This document shows, piece after piece, positions 39,866 to 47,852 of a DNA stretch of 64,000 bases. This DNA comes from Vulcanimicrobiota bacterium. GTDB taxonomy: Bacteria > Vulcanimicrobiota > Vulcanimicrobiia > Vulcanimicrobiales > Vulcanimicrobiaceae. The stretch lies in assembly GCA_027306785.1 (NCBI GenBank), contig DAHUZB010000030.1:1-64000 (forward strand). Direction: 5' to 3'. The first letter of the stretch is position 1. Every line of letters begins with the position of its first letter. The notes under the pieces were generated by a model, which searched no databases, was not told the DNA's origin, and saw nothing but the letters and a program-made list of their open reading frames with translations. The position numbers were made by a program, and so were the translations under genes.

Positions 39866-42787
39866 GTGAGGATTTTCGCTCGCATCCTGGCCGCGATTGC
39901 GATCGCGGCGTTCGCCGTTGGACCCGTCAGTGCGGCAACGGCCACGAACGCCTCGACCTACGTGGCTCAGGCTGGAACGACCGGTAGTCTCTCCGGCACG
40001 GCGCTCGACGAGACCGGAGCACCCGTTACGGGTGCCGCGGTCGTCGTTCGCGCCGGCTCGACGACCTACCAAACCACCACCGATGCCAAGGGTGCGTTCT
40101 CGATCGAGAACATCGCCCCGGGCCTCTACACGATCTCGGTGCGCAAGCCGGGCTTCGACGCCGCGATCCAGCCGGATTTCGCGGTCTTCGCCGGTGAGAA
40201 CGACAAGGTCTCGGTGACGATGCACACCGCGACGCTCACCTCGCTGCGCACGATCGCCACGGTTCGCACCGCGGGCCGCGGCACGTTCAACACCTCGACG
40301 GCCTCGGTCAATACCGTGTCGTCGCAGGTCTTCGCCGATCAGGCGCAGCCGCAGGTGACGCGCGTGCTCAACCAGATCCCGGGCGTGCAGATCAGCCTGC
40401 CGCAGACCAGCGGCAACGGCGCGGTGCCCGGCGCGATCACCTTCCCGAACATTCGCGGTGCCCTCTCGAACGAGACCGCGACGCTGATCGACGGCCATCC
40501 GCTCTCGGTCGGCACCTACGGCGACTACGTCACGACCTTCCTCAACAGCTTCATGCTGAGCGGCGCCGACGTGATCAAAGGCCCGGGCGCGATGTCGCCC
40601 GAGACCAACTACGCGATCGGCGGTACGGTCAACTTCCGCACGAAGGACCCGACGCTCAAGCCGACGCCCGATTACACGATCGGCGTCACCAACCACGGCG
40701 GCACCTACTCGAACTTCGGCATCTCCGACACGATCGACAAGGGCCGTCTCGGCTTCGTCGCCGACGTCGCATCGATCAACGAAGCGTCGGCGGTGCACGG
40801 CTACCAGGCCAACTACGCGCCGAGCGGCGGCGTCGCCAATTGGAACGGCGCGAGCGGCACGGTGCTCAACTACAACGACTCGCAGGTCGGCATTCCGGGT
40901 ACGGCCTCGGCCAACTACTCGTCGTACCAGCTGTATGCGTGCTGCTACACGGTCGACGGCGACTACAACTCCACCTCGGAGCTGCTCAAGGCGCGCTATA
41001 AGTTCTCCGGTTCGACGACCGCGACGGTGAGCTACCTCGGCAGCCAGACCTTCGCGAACCAGAACGGCAACACGTCGTCGCAGATCGAAGGCACCTTCGA
41101 TCCGAACGGCCTCGGCAAGAGCCCGTCGACGCCGCTGCTGATCACGGCCATCCATCCGGGCGGTACCGATCAGGAGATCAACAACGAGCCGATCCTGCAG
41201 GCCGAGGTCAGCACCACGCTCGGTAATGACACGATCCTCGCGCGCTACTACCATGCGTCGATCGATCGTCTCGTCTTCCAAGGCAACGCGAACCCGCTGC
41301 AGCCGACGGTCGTGACGCAGAACCTCTTCGGCAACAACTACAAGAACGGCGTCTCGACGAACTTCAACGGTCCGACGCAAGTCGCGTTCTTCGATCACTA
41401 CAATCAGGCCGAGATCGACAAGCTCGCCGGTCTGTCGTTCGAGTACGATCACCCGATCGGCGACGACGACATCACCTTCGCGGTCGATCAGACCAACTCG
41501 ACGACCACGTCGTACAGCCAGGGCGTGAACGTCAACACGGTCAAAAACTCCGATCAATTCGGCAATGCGCAGCTCGCCAACCCGAGCGTGGCGCTGCCGA
41601 CCGGTTCGGGTCAGCTCTTCACCACGTATCTGCTGCGCGGCCGCGCGGTGCTCGGTCAGAAGCTGACCGGCACGCTCAGCCTCTACGACAACACCTATCG
41701 CAACACGTACCCCGTCTCGTGCGTCGGTGGCTACTACAAGTGCAGCGTCGACGGGTCGAACGTCACCTTCCAGACCTCGAACACCTCGCACTTCGACGAG
41801 CGTCTCGGACTCGAGTTCCGCCCGCGCACCAACCTCGCGGTCCGCTTCTCGGCGGGTTCGGCGATCGCGCCGCCCTACCTGAAGCTCCTGAGCCAGGTGC
41901 CGTCGCTCAGCTACAACTCGAACCTCGGCGTCGCGACGCTCACGCAGATCAACAACGATCTGCAGCCGGAGACGGCGTTCGGGTACGATCTCGGCGCGAG
42001 CCTCGGCCTCAACGATCACGTGACGTTCGTCTCGGCCGATCTGTATCTGACCAATCTCTACAACCACTTCATCACGAGCTACGCGCCGAGCCCGTACACC
42101 TGCGGTTCGCTGCCGGTCGGCTCGTCGTCGTGTCCGGGATACGCCGGTGCCAACACGCCGATCTTCTACGCGAAGAGCGACAACCTGAACAACGCGCGCT
42201 TCGAAGGTTTCGAGCTCTCGATCAAGCGCACGCCGGAGTACGGCTTCGGCTACGAGCTCTCGGGCGCGATGCAGCGCGGCTACGCGTATAATCTCCCGAC
42301 GTGCTTCTACGCGATCAACAAGAGCGCGCCGAACTGCGCGAGCCTGTATCAGACCAACCTCGCGATCATCCCGGGTCAAAACTTCACGGGATACGCGTAC
42401 GGTCCGCCGAGCAAAGGCCAGTACGCCGGCCTCGGCTACAACGGGTTCTCGAATCAGAACATCCCGTATCTGCAGGGCAACGTGGAGGTGAACTTCCACG
42501 CGAAGAACGGTCTCTACGCCGCCTTCGGTGAGACGCTCTACGGTAAGAACAACTCGCTCAACGAGCCGCCGTTCGGCGTCGCGTATGCGAGCGTGCGCTA
42601 TCCGGTGTCGAAGACGATTGCGCTCCAAGTCTCGGGCGACAACATCTTCAACGCCTATAGCGGACTCTTTCCGCTGCAGGGTCAAGGCGTGGCGATTCCG
42701 CTCGCCAACGGCACGATGGGCGCTACCCAGGCAAACGTGCTCGGGCCGGCCACCTATCGCTTCGTCCTGACCAAGGCGCTTCCGTAA
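39866..42787 (+). CDS. TonB-dependent outer-membrane receptor with N-terminal carboxypeptidase-like domain
   Basis: A 973-residue outer-membrane beta-barrel receptor. After the signal peptide (about 1-23), a CarboxypepD_reg-like Ig fold (GSLSGTALDETGAPVTGAAVVV... AFSIENIAPGLYTISVRKPGF, about 40-105) precedes the plug (VLNQIPGVQISLPQTSGNG..., INRVDV-like PGAMSPETNYAIGGTVNF). The C-terminal barrel ends with the family-typical aromatic ... YRFVLTKALP. It needs TonB/ExbBD from elsewhere. The substrate is unknown; no adjacent SusD, siderophore or cobalamin gene is visible. GTG 39866 has GGAGGA five bases upstream. A perfect terminator follows at 42813. Confidence 0.9.
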   Translation: MRIFARILAAIAIAAFAVGPVSAATATNASTYVAQAGTTGSLSGTALDETGAPVTGAAVVVRAGSTTYQTTTDAKGAFSIENIAPGLYTISVRKPGFDAAIQPDFAVFAGENDKVSVTMHTATLTSLRTIATVRTAGRGTFNTSTASVNTVSSQVFADQAQPQVTRVLNQIPGVQISLPQTSGNGAVPGAITFPNIRGALSNETATLIDGHPLSVGTYGDYVTTFLNSFMLSGADVIKGPGAMSPETNYAIGGTVNFRTKDPTLKPTPDYTIGVTNHGGTYSNFGISDTIDKGRLGFVADVASINEASAVHGYQANYAPSGGVANWNGASGTVLNYNDSQVGIPGTASANYSSYQLYACCYTVDGDYNSTSELLKARYKFSGSTTATVSYLGSQTFANQNGNTSSQIEGTFDPNGLGKSPSTPLLITAIHPGGTDQEINNEPILQAEVSTTLGNDTILARYYHASIDRLVFQGNANPLQPTVVTQNLFGNNYKNGVSTNFNGPTQVAFFDHYNQAEIDKLAGLSFEYDHPIGDDDITFAVDQTNSTTTSYSQGVNVNTVKNSDQFGNAQLANPSVALPTGSGQLFTTYLLRGRAVLGQKLTGTLSLYDNTYRNTYPVSCVGGYYKCSVDGSNVTFQTSNTSHFDERLGLEFRPRTNLAVRFSAGSAIAPPYLKLLSQVPSLSYNSNLGVATLTQINNDLQPETAFGYDLGASLGLNDHVTFVSADLYLTNLYNHFITSYAPSPYTCGSLPVGSSSCPGYAGANTPIFYAKSDNLNNARFEGFELSIKRTPEYGFGYELSGAMQRGYAYNLPTCFYAINKSAPNCASLYQTNLAIIPGQNFTGYAYGPPSKGQYAGLGYNGFSNQNIPYLQGNVEVNFHAKNGLYAAFGETLYGKNNSLNEPPFGVAYASVRYPVSKTIALQVSGDNIFNAYSGLFPLQGQGVAIPLANGTMGATQANVLGPATYRFVLTKALP

Positions 42788-42812
42788 GATCGGATTCGCC
42801 CGTCGCTACGAT

Positions 42813-42847
42813 GAAGGGAGCCGCGTCTGCGGCTCCCTTCTCTCATT
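42813..42847 (+). terminator. Intrinsic terminator after the TonB receptor gene
   Basis: GAAGGGAGCCGC (42813-42824) pairs perfectly with GCGGCTCCCTTC (42829-42840) around a GTCT loop, followed by TCTCATT. It ends the receptor transcript and may also serve the convergent EVE gene that stops at 42862. Confidence 0.88.
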
Positions 42848-42861
42848 CCGTACGGCGCGCG

Positions 42862-43326
42862 TTACTCGGCGCGCTCGCTCAACTCGAGCACGATCGCCCA
42901 CTCCTGGGGCGTGATCGGCTGCACCGAGAGGCGCTGTCCGCGTTTGAGCAGCGGCATCCCGACCAAGCGCGGCTCGGCGCGCATGCGCGCGAGCGTGACC
43001 GGATGCTTCAGCGGCTGCTCGTACGCAACGTCGACCATCATCCAGATCGGCTTGGACTCGGTGCTGCGCGGATCGTAGTACTCGCCGCCGCGCTCGAATG
43101 CCGTGAAATCGGGGTACGCGGTGCGCACCACCTTCACGATGCCGACCGCCGCCGGTTCGGGAATGCTCGAATGATAGAAGAGCCCGAGATCGCCGACGCG
43201 CATCTCCGTCATATTGTTACGCGCCTGGTAGTTGCGCACGCCGCTCCACGGCGTGGTTCGCTCCGTGCGCAGGCGTTCGAAACTGTATGCATCGGGTTCG
43301 CTCTTGAAGAGCCAGTGGCGGGACAT
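42862..43326 (-). CDS. EVE-domain protein
   Basis: A 154-residue single EVE domain, a PUA-like fold that binds modified bases in RNA or DNA. Landmarks: HWLFKSEPDAYSFERL at the N-terminus, WSGVRNYQARNNM, VGDLGLFYHSS, AVGIVKVV, and KPIWMMVDV. Cytoplasmic; related proteins are widespread and short like this one. AAGGAG lies six bases before ATG 43326. The gene is divergent from the phosphoesterase pair with a 30-base gap. Its biological target is not known for this branch. Confidence 0.93.
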   Translation of the reverse strand: MSRHWLFKSEPDAYSFERLRTERTTPWSGVRNYQARNNMTEMRVGDLGLFYHSSIPEPAAVGIVKVVRTAYPDFTAFERGGEYYDPRSTESKPIWMMVDVAYEQPLKHPVTLARMRAEPRLVGMPLLKRGQRLSVQPITPQEWAIVLELSERAE

Positions 43327-43356
43327 CGCGACTCCTTCGATTAACCGCGTTCGGGC

Positions 43357-44817
43357 ATGGTACGCGCTCTGGCCTTCGTGCTCTTCTGCTGCTCGCTCCT
43401 CGTGGGACCGCTCGCCTCCATGGCGGGGGCGCCCGCAACCCAACATTGGCTGGTGGTGAGCGACGTACACTTCGACCCCTTCACCGATCCTCGCGTCGCC
43501 GCGCGTTTGGCGGCCGAGCCGGTGAATCGCTGGCGCGACATCTTCGCGGCGAGCGGCGAGCGCCCGTACGCATCCTACGGCTCGGATACGAACGATGCGT
43601 TGCTCGAATCGGCGATGGAGGCGATGCACGACACCGTCGCCGATCCCGCGGTCGTGATCGTGGACGGCGACTTTCTCGCGCACGGGTTCCGTGAAAAGTT
43701 CGACCGCACGTTCGCGCATCACGACGAGGCCGCCTACGACGCCTTCGTCGATAAGACGATCGCCTTTCTCGCGCGCGAATTTCAACTGGCCTTCCCCCGC
43801 GCGCGCATTCTGCCCGCGATCGGCAACAACGATAACGCGTGCGGCGATTACGCGAGCACGCCGAGCAGTCCGTTCCTCGCGCACATGGCCGCGCAGTGGG
43901 CGGTGGCGACGGGGGTGGGCGATCCGAGCGCCTTCGCCGCGCAGTTCGCGACGGGCGGCTACTACACGGCGCCGCTGCCCGCGGGCGGCGCGCAGGCGGT
44001 GGTGCTCAACGACGTGCTGTGGTCGGCGAAGTATCGCAACGCGTGCGGTGCGCCCGGGAGCGATCCGGGGGGCGTTGAGTTCGCATGGCTCCAGCAGACG
44101 CTCCATGCGATCTCGGGCCCGGTCTGGATTATTGCGCACATACCCCCGGGAATCGACGTCTACAGCACGCTGCACGCGCACGACGAGACGATCGTGCCGT
44201 TTCTCGCCGATCGCTACAATCGCGCGCTGATCGACGTGCTGAACGCACCCGCGCCGCGCGTCGTGATGGCCCTCTTCGGGCACACGCACATGAGCAGTTT
44301 CGGCGTGACCGGTGTGACCGCGCCCACCACGCCGTTTCTCGACGTACCGTCGGTGAGCCCGATCTTCGGCAACAACCCGTCGTTCACCGTACTCGACGTC
44401 GACGCCCGAGATGCCGCCGTGCAGGACGAGCAGGTCTTTACGCTCGCCGATCTGCCGATGCTTGCAAAGAACGGCACGCGCAAGGCGGTGTGGAGACGCG
44501 ACTACGCGTTCGGGAGCATCTACGGGCGCGGCGTGCTCGACGCGCGTCATCTCGCCGCGGCGCAGGCGTTGATCTTTTCCGACGAGCGCGTGCGTCGCCG
44601 TTTCAGCGAACTCTACGACGGGGCGAACCCCGCGCAGGACGCGATGCCCGACGACTCGTGGCGCGCCTATTGGTGCGGCGGCGTCGCGCTCGACGCGACA
44701 CGGTATCAGGCGTGCGCGCGGCCGGTGATCCAGACCGCGCTACCGACGCATCCCCCCGCGCCGCCGATCCCTTCGCTCGCACCGAGTCCGTCGCCGAGTC
44801 CGAGTCCGAGCCCATGA
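43357..44817 (+). CDS. Sphingomyelinase-like exported metallophosphoesterase (copy 1)
   Basis: A 486-residue calcineurin-type phosphoesterase. A signal peptide (about 1-28) is followed by the metal motifs VVSDVHFDP (D36, H38), VDGDFLAH, ILPAIGNNDNACGDY, IIAHIPPGID and ALFGHTHMSSF, in the order of the acid sphingomyelinase-like branch (the GNNDxxCGDY form is typical of secreted members). The C-terminus carries a long Pro/Ser tail (SLAPSPSPSPSPSP). It is expected to cleave a phosphodiester or phosphomonoester outside the cytoplasm; the substrate is unknown. Its stop overlaps a second, related copy (ATGA), so the two are cotranslated. Confidence 0.87.
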   Translation: MVRALAFVLFCCSLLVGPLASMAGAPATQHWLVVSDVHFDPFTDPRVAARLAAEPVNRWRDIFAASGERPYASYGSDTNDALLESAMEAMHDTVADPAVVIVDGDFLAHGFREKFDRTFAHHDEAAYDAFVDKTIAFLAREFQLAFPRARILPAIGNNDNACGDYASTPSSPFLAHMAAQWAVATGVGDPSAFAAQFATGGYYTAPLPAGGAQAVVLNDVLWSAKYRNACGAPGSDPGGVEFAWLQQTLHAISGPVWIIAHIPPGIDVYSTLHAHDETIVPFLADRYNRALIDVLNAPAPRVVMALFGHTHMSSFGVTGVTAPTTPFLDVPSVSPIFGNNPSFTVLDVDARDAAVQDEQVFTLADLPMLAKNGTRKAVWRRDYAFGSIYGRGVLDARHLAAAQALIFSDERVRRRFSELYDGANPAQDAMPDDSWRAYWCGGVALDATRYQACARPVIQTALPTHPPAPPIPSLAPSPSPSPSPSP

Positions 44818-46103
44818 TACACGCGCTGTTCGCGGCGGCCTTGATGCACTACCTGGTCGTTTCGGACGTGCACCTCGATCCCTACGACGCGCGCACCCGT
44901 ATCGTCTACGCGCACGACGCGAATCGCACGCTGCTGCGTTCGGCCGTCCGCGCGATGCGCGCCGACGTGCCGAATGCGCGCGTCGTGATTCTGGGCGGCG
45001 ATCTGCTCGCGCATCACTTCGACGGGCTCGCGCGTGCGGCGCATCAGGATCCCTATGCGGCGGGCCTGGCCGCCACGCGCGAGGTGACCGACGCGCTCGC
45101 GCGGGCGTTTCCGAAGGCGCAATTCCTGGTCACGTTGGGGAATAACGACGATCCGTGCGGCGACTATCGCGCGGAGACGGGCGGGCCCTACCTGCGCGCG
45201 CTCGCGGCGCTCTATGCCCCGCTCGTCGATCGCGGCGGCGCCGCACCGGGCTTTGCGCGGGCGTTCGAGCGCGGCGGATACTACACCGCCCGCTTGCCGA
45301 ACGGCACGCGCGCGATCGTGCTCAACACGGTCTTCGATTCGATCGTCTTTCGCGGCGGCTGCCGATCGCACGCCCACGGTGCCGCGCACGCGCAAGCGGC
45401 GTGGCTCGCGCGCGAGCTCGCGCGCAGCCGCAATGCCGTGCTGCTGATGCATATCCCGCCCGGCTACGATCCGGGCAGTACCACGCTCGCGCGCGATCTC
45501 GTCGCGGTGCCGTTCCTGCGTGCCGGATCGAACGCATCGCTGCTCGCCGCGCTGCGAGCGGAGCGCGCGCACGTGCGCTTCGCCGTCGCGGGGCACGTGC
45601 ATCGCTACGACCTGCGCATCGCGGGCGGCGTGCCGCTGCTGATCGCTTCATCGATCTCGCCGGTCTATCGCAACAACCCGGCCTTTTTCGATCTGCTCGT
45701 CGCGCCCGACGGGTCGCTGCGCGATGTCGTTCCGTACGTGTACGACCCGCGCTCGGAACGGTGGCACGCCGAACCGAGCTTCGATCGAACCTACGGTGTC
45801 GACGGCTTCACGGCTGCGAATCTGCGGCGCGCGCACGCGGAGATCGAGCGCGATCCCGACGTTCGCGCGCGCTGGATCGCGGCGTACGACGTGTGGTCGG
45901 CGCGCATGGGGGACATCAGCGACCATCGCTCGCGCGTCTTTTGGTGCGCGCAAACCGAGCTCGGATCGGGATACGGCGCGTGTGCGGGAACGCGTCGGCG
46001 CTCCCGCATCGCGCTGATCGCCGCCGCGATCGCCGGCATGGCGATCGTCGCGACGATCGTGTTACTCGTGCGGCGTCGCCGCGCCCGTCTCGACCGGGTG
46101 TGA
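44814..46103 (+). CDS. Sphingomyelinase-like membrane-anchored metallophosphoesterase (copy 2)
   Basis: A 429-residue relative of the preceding protein with the same metal motifs: VVSDVHLDP (D18, H20), LGGDLLAHHF, LGNNDDPCGDY, LMHIPPGYDPG and VAGHVHRYDL. It lacks the first copy's long region between the first two motifs and has only a short N-terminal leader, but adds a C-terminal membrane helix (about 403-422, IALIAAAIAGMAIVATIVLLV) with a basic tail, so the catalytic domain should be tethered outside. Tandem duplication followed by divergence is likely. It runs 42 bases into the convergent sulfurtransferase gene. Confidence 0.87.
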   Translation: MIHALFAAALMHYLVVSDVHLDPYDARTRIVYAHDANRTLLRSAVRAMRADVPNARVVILGGDLLAHHFDGLARAAHQDPYAAGLAATREVTDALARAFPKAQFLVTLGNNDDPCGDYRAETGGPYLRALAALYAPLVDRGGAAPGFARAFERGGYYTARLPNGTRAIVLNTVFDSIVFRGGCRSHAHGAAHAQAAWLARELARSRNAVLLMHIPPGYDPGSTTLARDLVAVPFLRAGSNASLLAALRAERAHVRFAVAGHVHRYDLRIAGGVPLLIASSISPVYRNNPAFFDLLVAPDGSLRDVVPYVYDPRSERWHAEPSFDRTYGVDGFTAANLRRAHAEIERDPDVRARWIAAYDVWSARMGDISDHRSRVFWCAQTELGSGYGACAGTRRRSRIALIAAAIAGMAIVATIVLLVRRRRARLDRV

Positions 46104-46919
46104 AGGATCGGCGACCCACTCGCTCCACGAACCGGCATAGACACGCGATCCGGTAAGCCCGGCGCGCTCCATGGCGAGCAGGTTCGCCGCGGCCGAAACG
46201 CCCGATCCGCATTGATGCACGATCGCGGCGGGATCGCCGTAGGCGCCGAATGCGGCGCGCAATTCGTCCGCGGGTTTGAAACGCGCGTCGGCGGAGAAGT
46301 TCGTCTTGAACGGACGATTGCGTGCGCCGGGAATGTGCCCGGCGACGGGATCGATCGTCTCGTTCTCTCCGGCGAAGCGATCGGCACCCCGCGCATCGAG
46401 CAGACGCATCGCATCGTCGCGCAGATGCGCGAGTACGTAGTCGGCGTCGACGATCAACTGCGATCGCAGCGCGACGCGCAGGTCTCCGGGCGCGCGCGGC
46501 GCCGGAGCGGCCGCGGTCGTCGGCAGGCCCGCCGCGTCCCAGGCGGCGAGGCCGCCGTCGAGCACGGCGACGGCATCGTGTCCGATCCAGCGGCACAGCA
46601 GCCAGAAGCGCGCGGCGAACATATCCGCGCCCGCATCGTACGCAACCAGCTGCGTCTGTGCGGAGACGCCGATACCGCGCAAAAACGCGGCGAAGCTCTC
46701 CGGATCGGGCAGCGGATGACGTCCGTTGCGGCCGGTCTTCTCACCCGAGAGATTGTGTTCCATGTCGGCGAAGACGGCGCCGGGCAGATGCGCTTCGTCG
46801 TACATCCGACGCCCCGCGGAGAAATCCGCGAGCGTGTGACGGCAGTCGACGATGACGAAGCGGGGGTCGTCGAGATGTGACGCGAGTGCGTGCGCGTCGA
46901 TGAGCGTCGTGTAGGCCAC
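46062..46919 (-). CDS. Thiosulfate/3-mercaptopyruvate sulfurtransferase (two rhodanese domains)
   Basis: A 285-residue tandem-rhodanese protein: an inactive N-terminal domain (FVIVDCRHTLAD... AHLPGAVFADMEHNLSG) and an active C-terminal domain with the persulfide cysteine C237 in HQCGSGVSAA. The CGSGV(S/T) loop is of the mercaptopyruvate type, as in SseA, rather than the CRKGVT loop of thiosulfate rhodanese. It transfers sulfur to thiols or cyanide in the cytoplasm. Start is GTG 46919, three bases after the glutaredoxin gene stop, forming a sulfur/Fe-S cluster with BolA and glutaredoxin. It overlaps the convergent phosphoesterase by 42 bases. Confidence 0.93.
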   Translation of the reverse strand: MAYTTLIDAHALASHLDDPRFVIVDCRHTLADFSAGRRMYDEAHLPGAVFADMEHNLSGEKTGRNGRHPLPDPESFAAFLRGIGVSAQTQLVAYDAGADMFAARFWLLCRWIGHDAVAVLDGGLAAWDAAGLPTTAAAPAPRAPGDLRVALRSQLIVDADYVLAHLRDDAMRLLDARGADRFAGENETIDPVAGHIPGARNRPFKTNFSADARFKPADELRAAFGAYGDPAAIVHQCGSGVSAAANLLAMERAGLTGSRVYAGSWSEWVADPSHPVETGAATPHE

Positions 46920-46922
46920 GGA

Positions 46923-47279
46923 TCAGCGCAGGTTGATCGTGGTCTTCGGCTGCGCTTCGCCGCCGAACGTCTCTTTGAGGATCTGCTGCAACTCGCCGTT
47001 CTGCGCCATCGGCCCGAGGATGTCGGTATCGCCGTAGAACTTGCCGTTGATGAAGACCTTCGGCAGGGTCGGCCAGTTGGTCATCTCGGAGAGCACGTCG
47101 CGCTTCTCCATGTTCTCGAGCACGTCCACGACTTCGAACGGATAGCCGAAGTGATCGAAGAATTCGATCGTCTCCAGGGTGAAGCCGCAGCGCGGCATCG
47201 TCTTCGTGCCCTTGCCGTAGACGAGAATCTTGTTCGCGGCGATCTCCGCGTCGATTTGGGCCTTGAGTTGCTCCGACAT
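46923..47279 (-). CDS. grxD: Monothiol glutaredoxin, Grx4/GrxD type
   Basis: A 118-residue single-domain glutaredoxin. The active site is CGFT (C31-T34) where the family normally has CGFS, followed by the family's WPTLPKVFINGKFYGDTDILGPM (cis-proline and glutathione-binding segments). Monothiol glutaredoxins bridge a 2Fe-2S cluster between two subunits or with BolA and help deliver clusters. The serine-to-threonine change keeps a hydroxyl but is uncommon. The bolA gene lies eight bases upstream on the same strand, as expected for interacting partners. Confidence 0.93.
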   Translation of the reverse strand: MSEQLKAQIDAEIAANKILVYGKGTKTMPRCGFTLETIEFFDHFGYPFEVVDVLENMEKRDVLSEMTNWPTLPKVFINGKFYGDTDILGPMAQNGELQQILKETFGGEAQPKTTINLR

Positions 47280-47287
47280 GCTGTTTC

Positions 47288-47524
47288 CTAGCTCTCGCTG
47301 ACGATGGTCTTGAGTTCGACGGCATGCACGCGGCCGTCTTTGAGCGCGGCGCGCAGCGTGCCGTAGACGAGCTGATGCTGCTCGATGAGCGTTTTTCCCG
47401 CAAATGCCGTCGAACGCACGGTCACGTTGAAGTGATCCATCGTTCCGGTGCGGTCGTAGACCGTCACCTCGGCGTCGGGAATATCGGTTCGGATGAGCGC
47501 GATCAGCGACTCGGTATCGATCAT
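47288..47524 (-). CDS. bolA: BolA family protein
   Basis: A 78-residue BolA/IbaG-type protein with the two-strand, helix layout: MIDTESLIALIRTDIPDAEVTVYD, FNVTVRSTAFAGKTLIEQHQLVY and ALKDGRVHAVELKTI. The invariant histidine in EQHQLVY is present; it can ligate the 2Fe-2S cluster shared with a Grx4-type glutaredoxin. It is read directly into that glutaredoxin gene. ATG 47524; a small membrane protein gene precedes it by ten bases. Confidence 0.92.
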   Translation of the reverse strand: MIDTESLIALIRTDIPDAEVTVYDRTGTMDHFNVTVRSTAFAGKTLIEQHQLVYGTLRAALKDGRVHAVELKTIVSES

Positions 47525-47534
47525 AACCGCTATT

Positions 47535-47789
47535 CTACGGATTTAGTCGCGGACGGTCACCGCGTATGGTCTCCGCCAAGCCGCGCGCCTCGCGCAGCGT
47601 CTCGGGCAGCCGAGCGGCACCCTTGGAGAGCATCGAGGCGACGCCGCCCGCCACGACGACGCCGGTGACGGCCATCAGAATGGCAGGCACGCCGGTCGCG
47701 CGCAGCGGGCCGACGTCGATCGTGAACGACTCCTGCATGCGTGCGATACCCTTGAAAACGGCCTTTACGAGCCCCGTGCGACGTGCCAT
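47535..47789 (-). CDS. Small single-helix membrane protein
   Basis: An 84-residue protein with a basic N-terminus, one hydrophobic helix (about residues 33-53, VPAILMAVTGVVVAGGVASML) and an Arg-rich tail. No family recognised. It is the first gene of the BolA-Grx-sulfurtransferase run and is divergent from the second TonB receptor, 63 bases away. Coding status is supported mainly by the tight ten-base spacing to bolA. Confidence 0.6.
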   Translation of the reverse strand: MARRTGLVKAVFKGIARMQESFTIDVGPLRATGVPAILMAVTGVVVAGGVASMLSKGAARLPETLREARGLAETIRGDRPRLNP

Positions 47790-47852
47790 AGGCGCGGTTT
47801 ATCGCGCCCGCCTCCCAGGGTCCTCTCAGGGTACCTGGCGCACTTTATTCGG

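Noticed and set aside
39785-42685. A 966-codon open frame on the minus strand opposite the first TonB receptor
   Set aside because: It is extremely rich in Arg/Val/Asp/Glu with no recognisable domain, and mirrors a well-supported TonB receptor. Antisense frames stay open by chance in GC-rich genes.
43357-46103. The two metallophosphoesterases as one gene broken by a frameshift
   Set aside because: Each has its own complete set of metal motifs, start and stop; they are a tandem pair.
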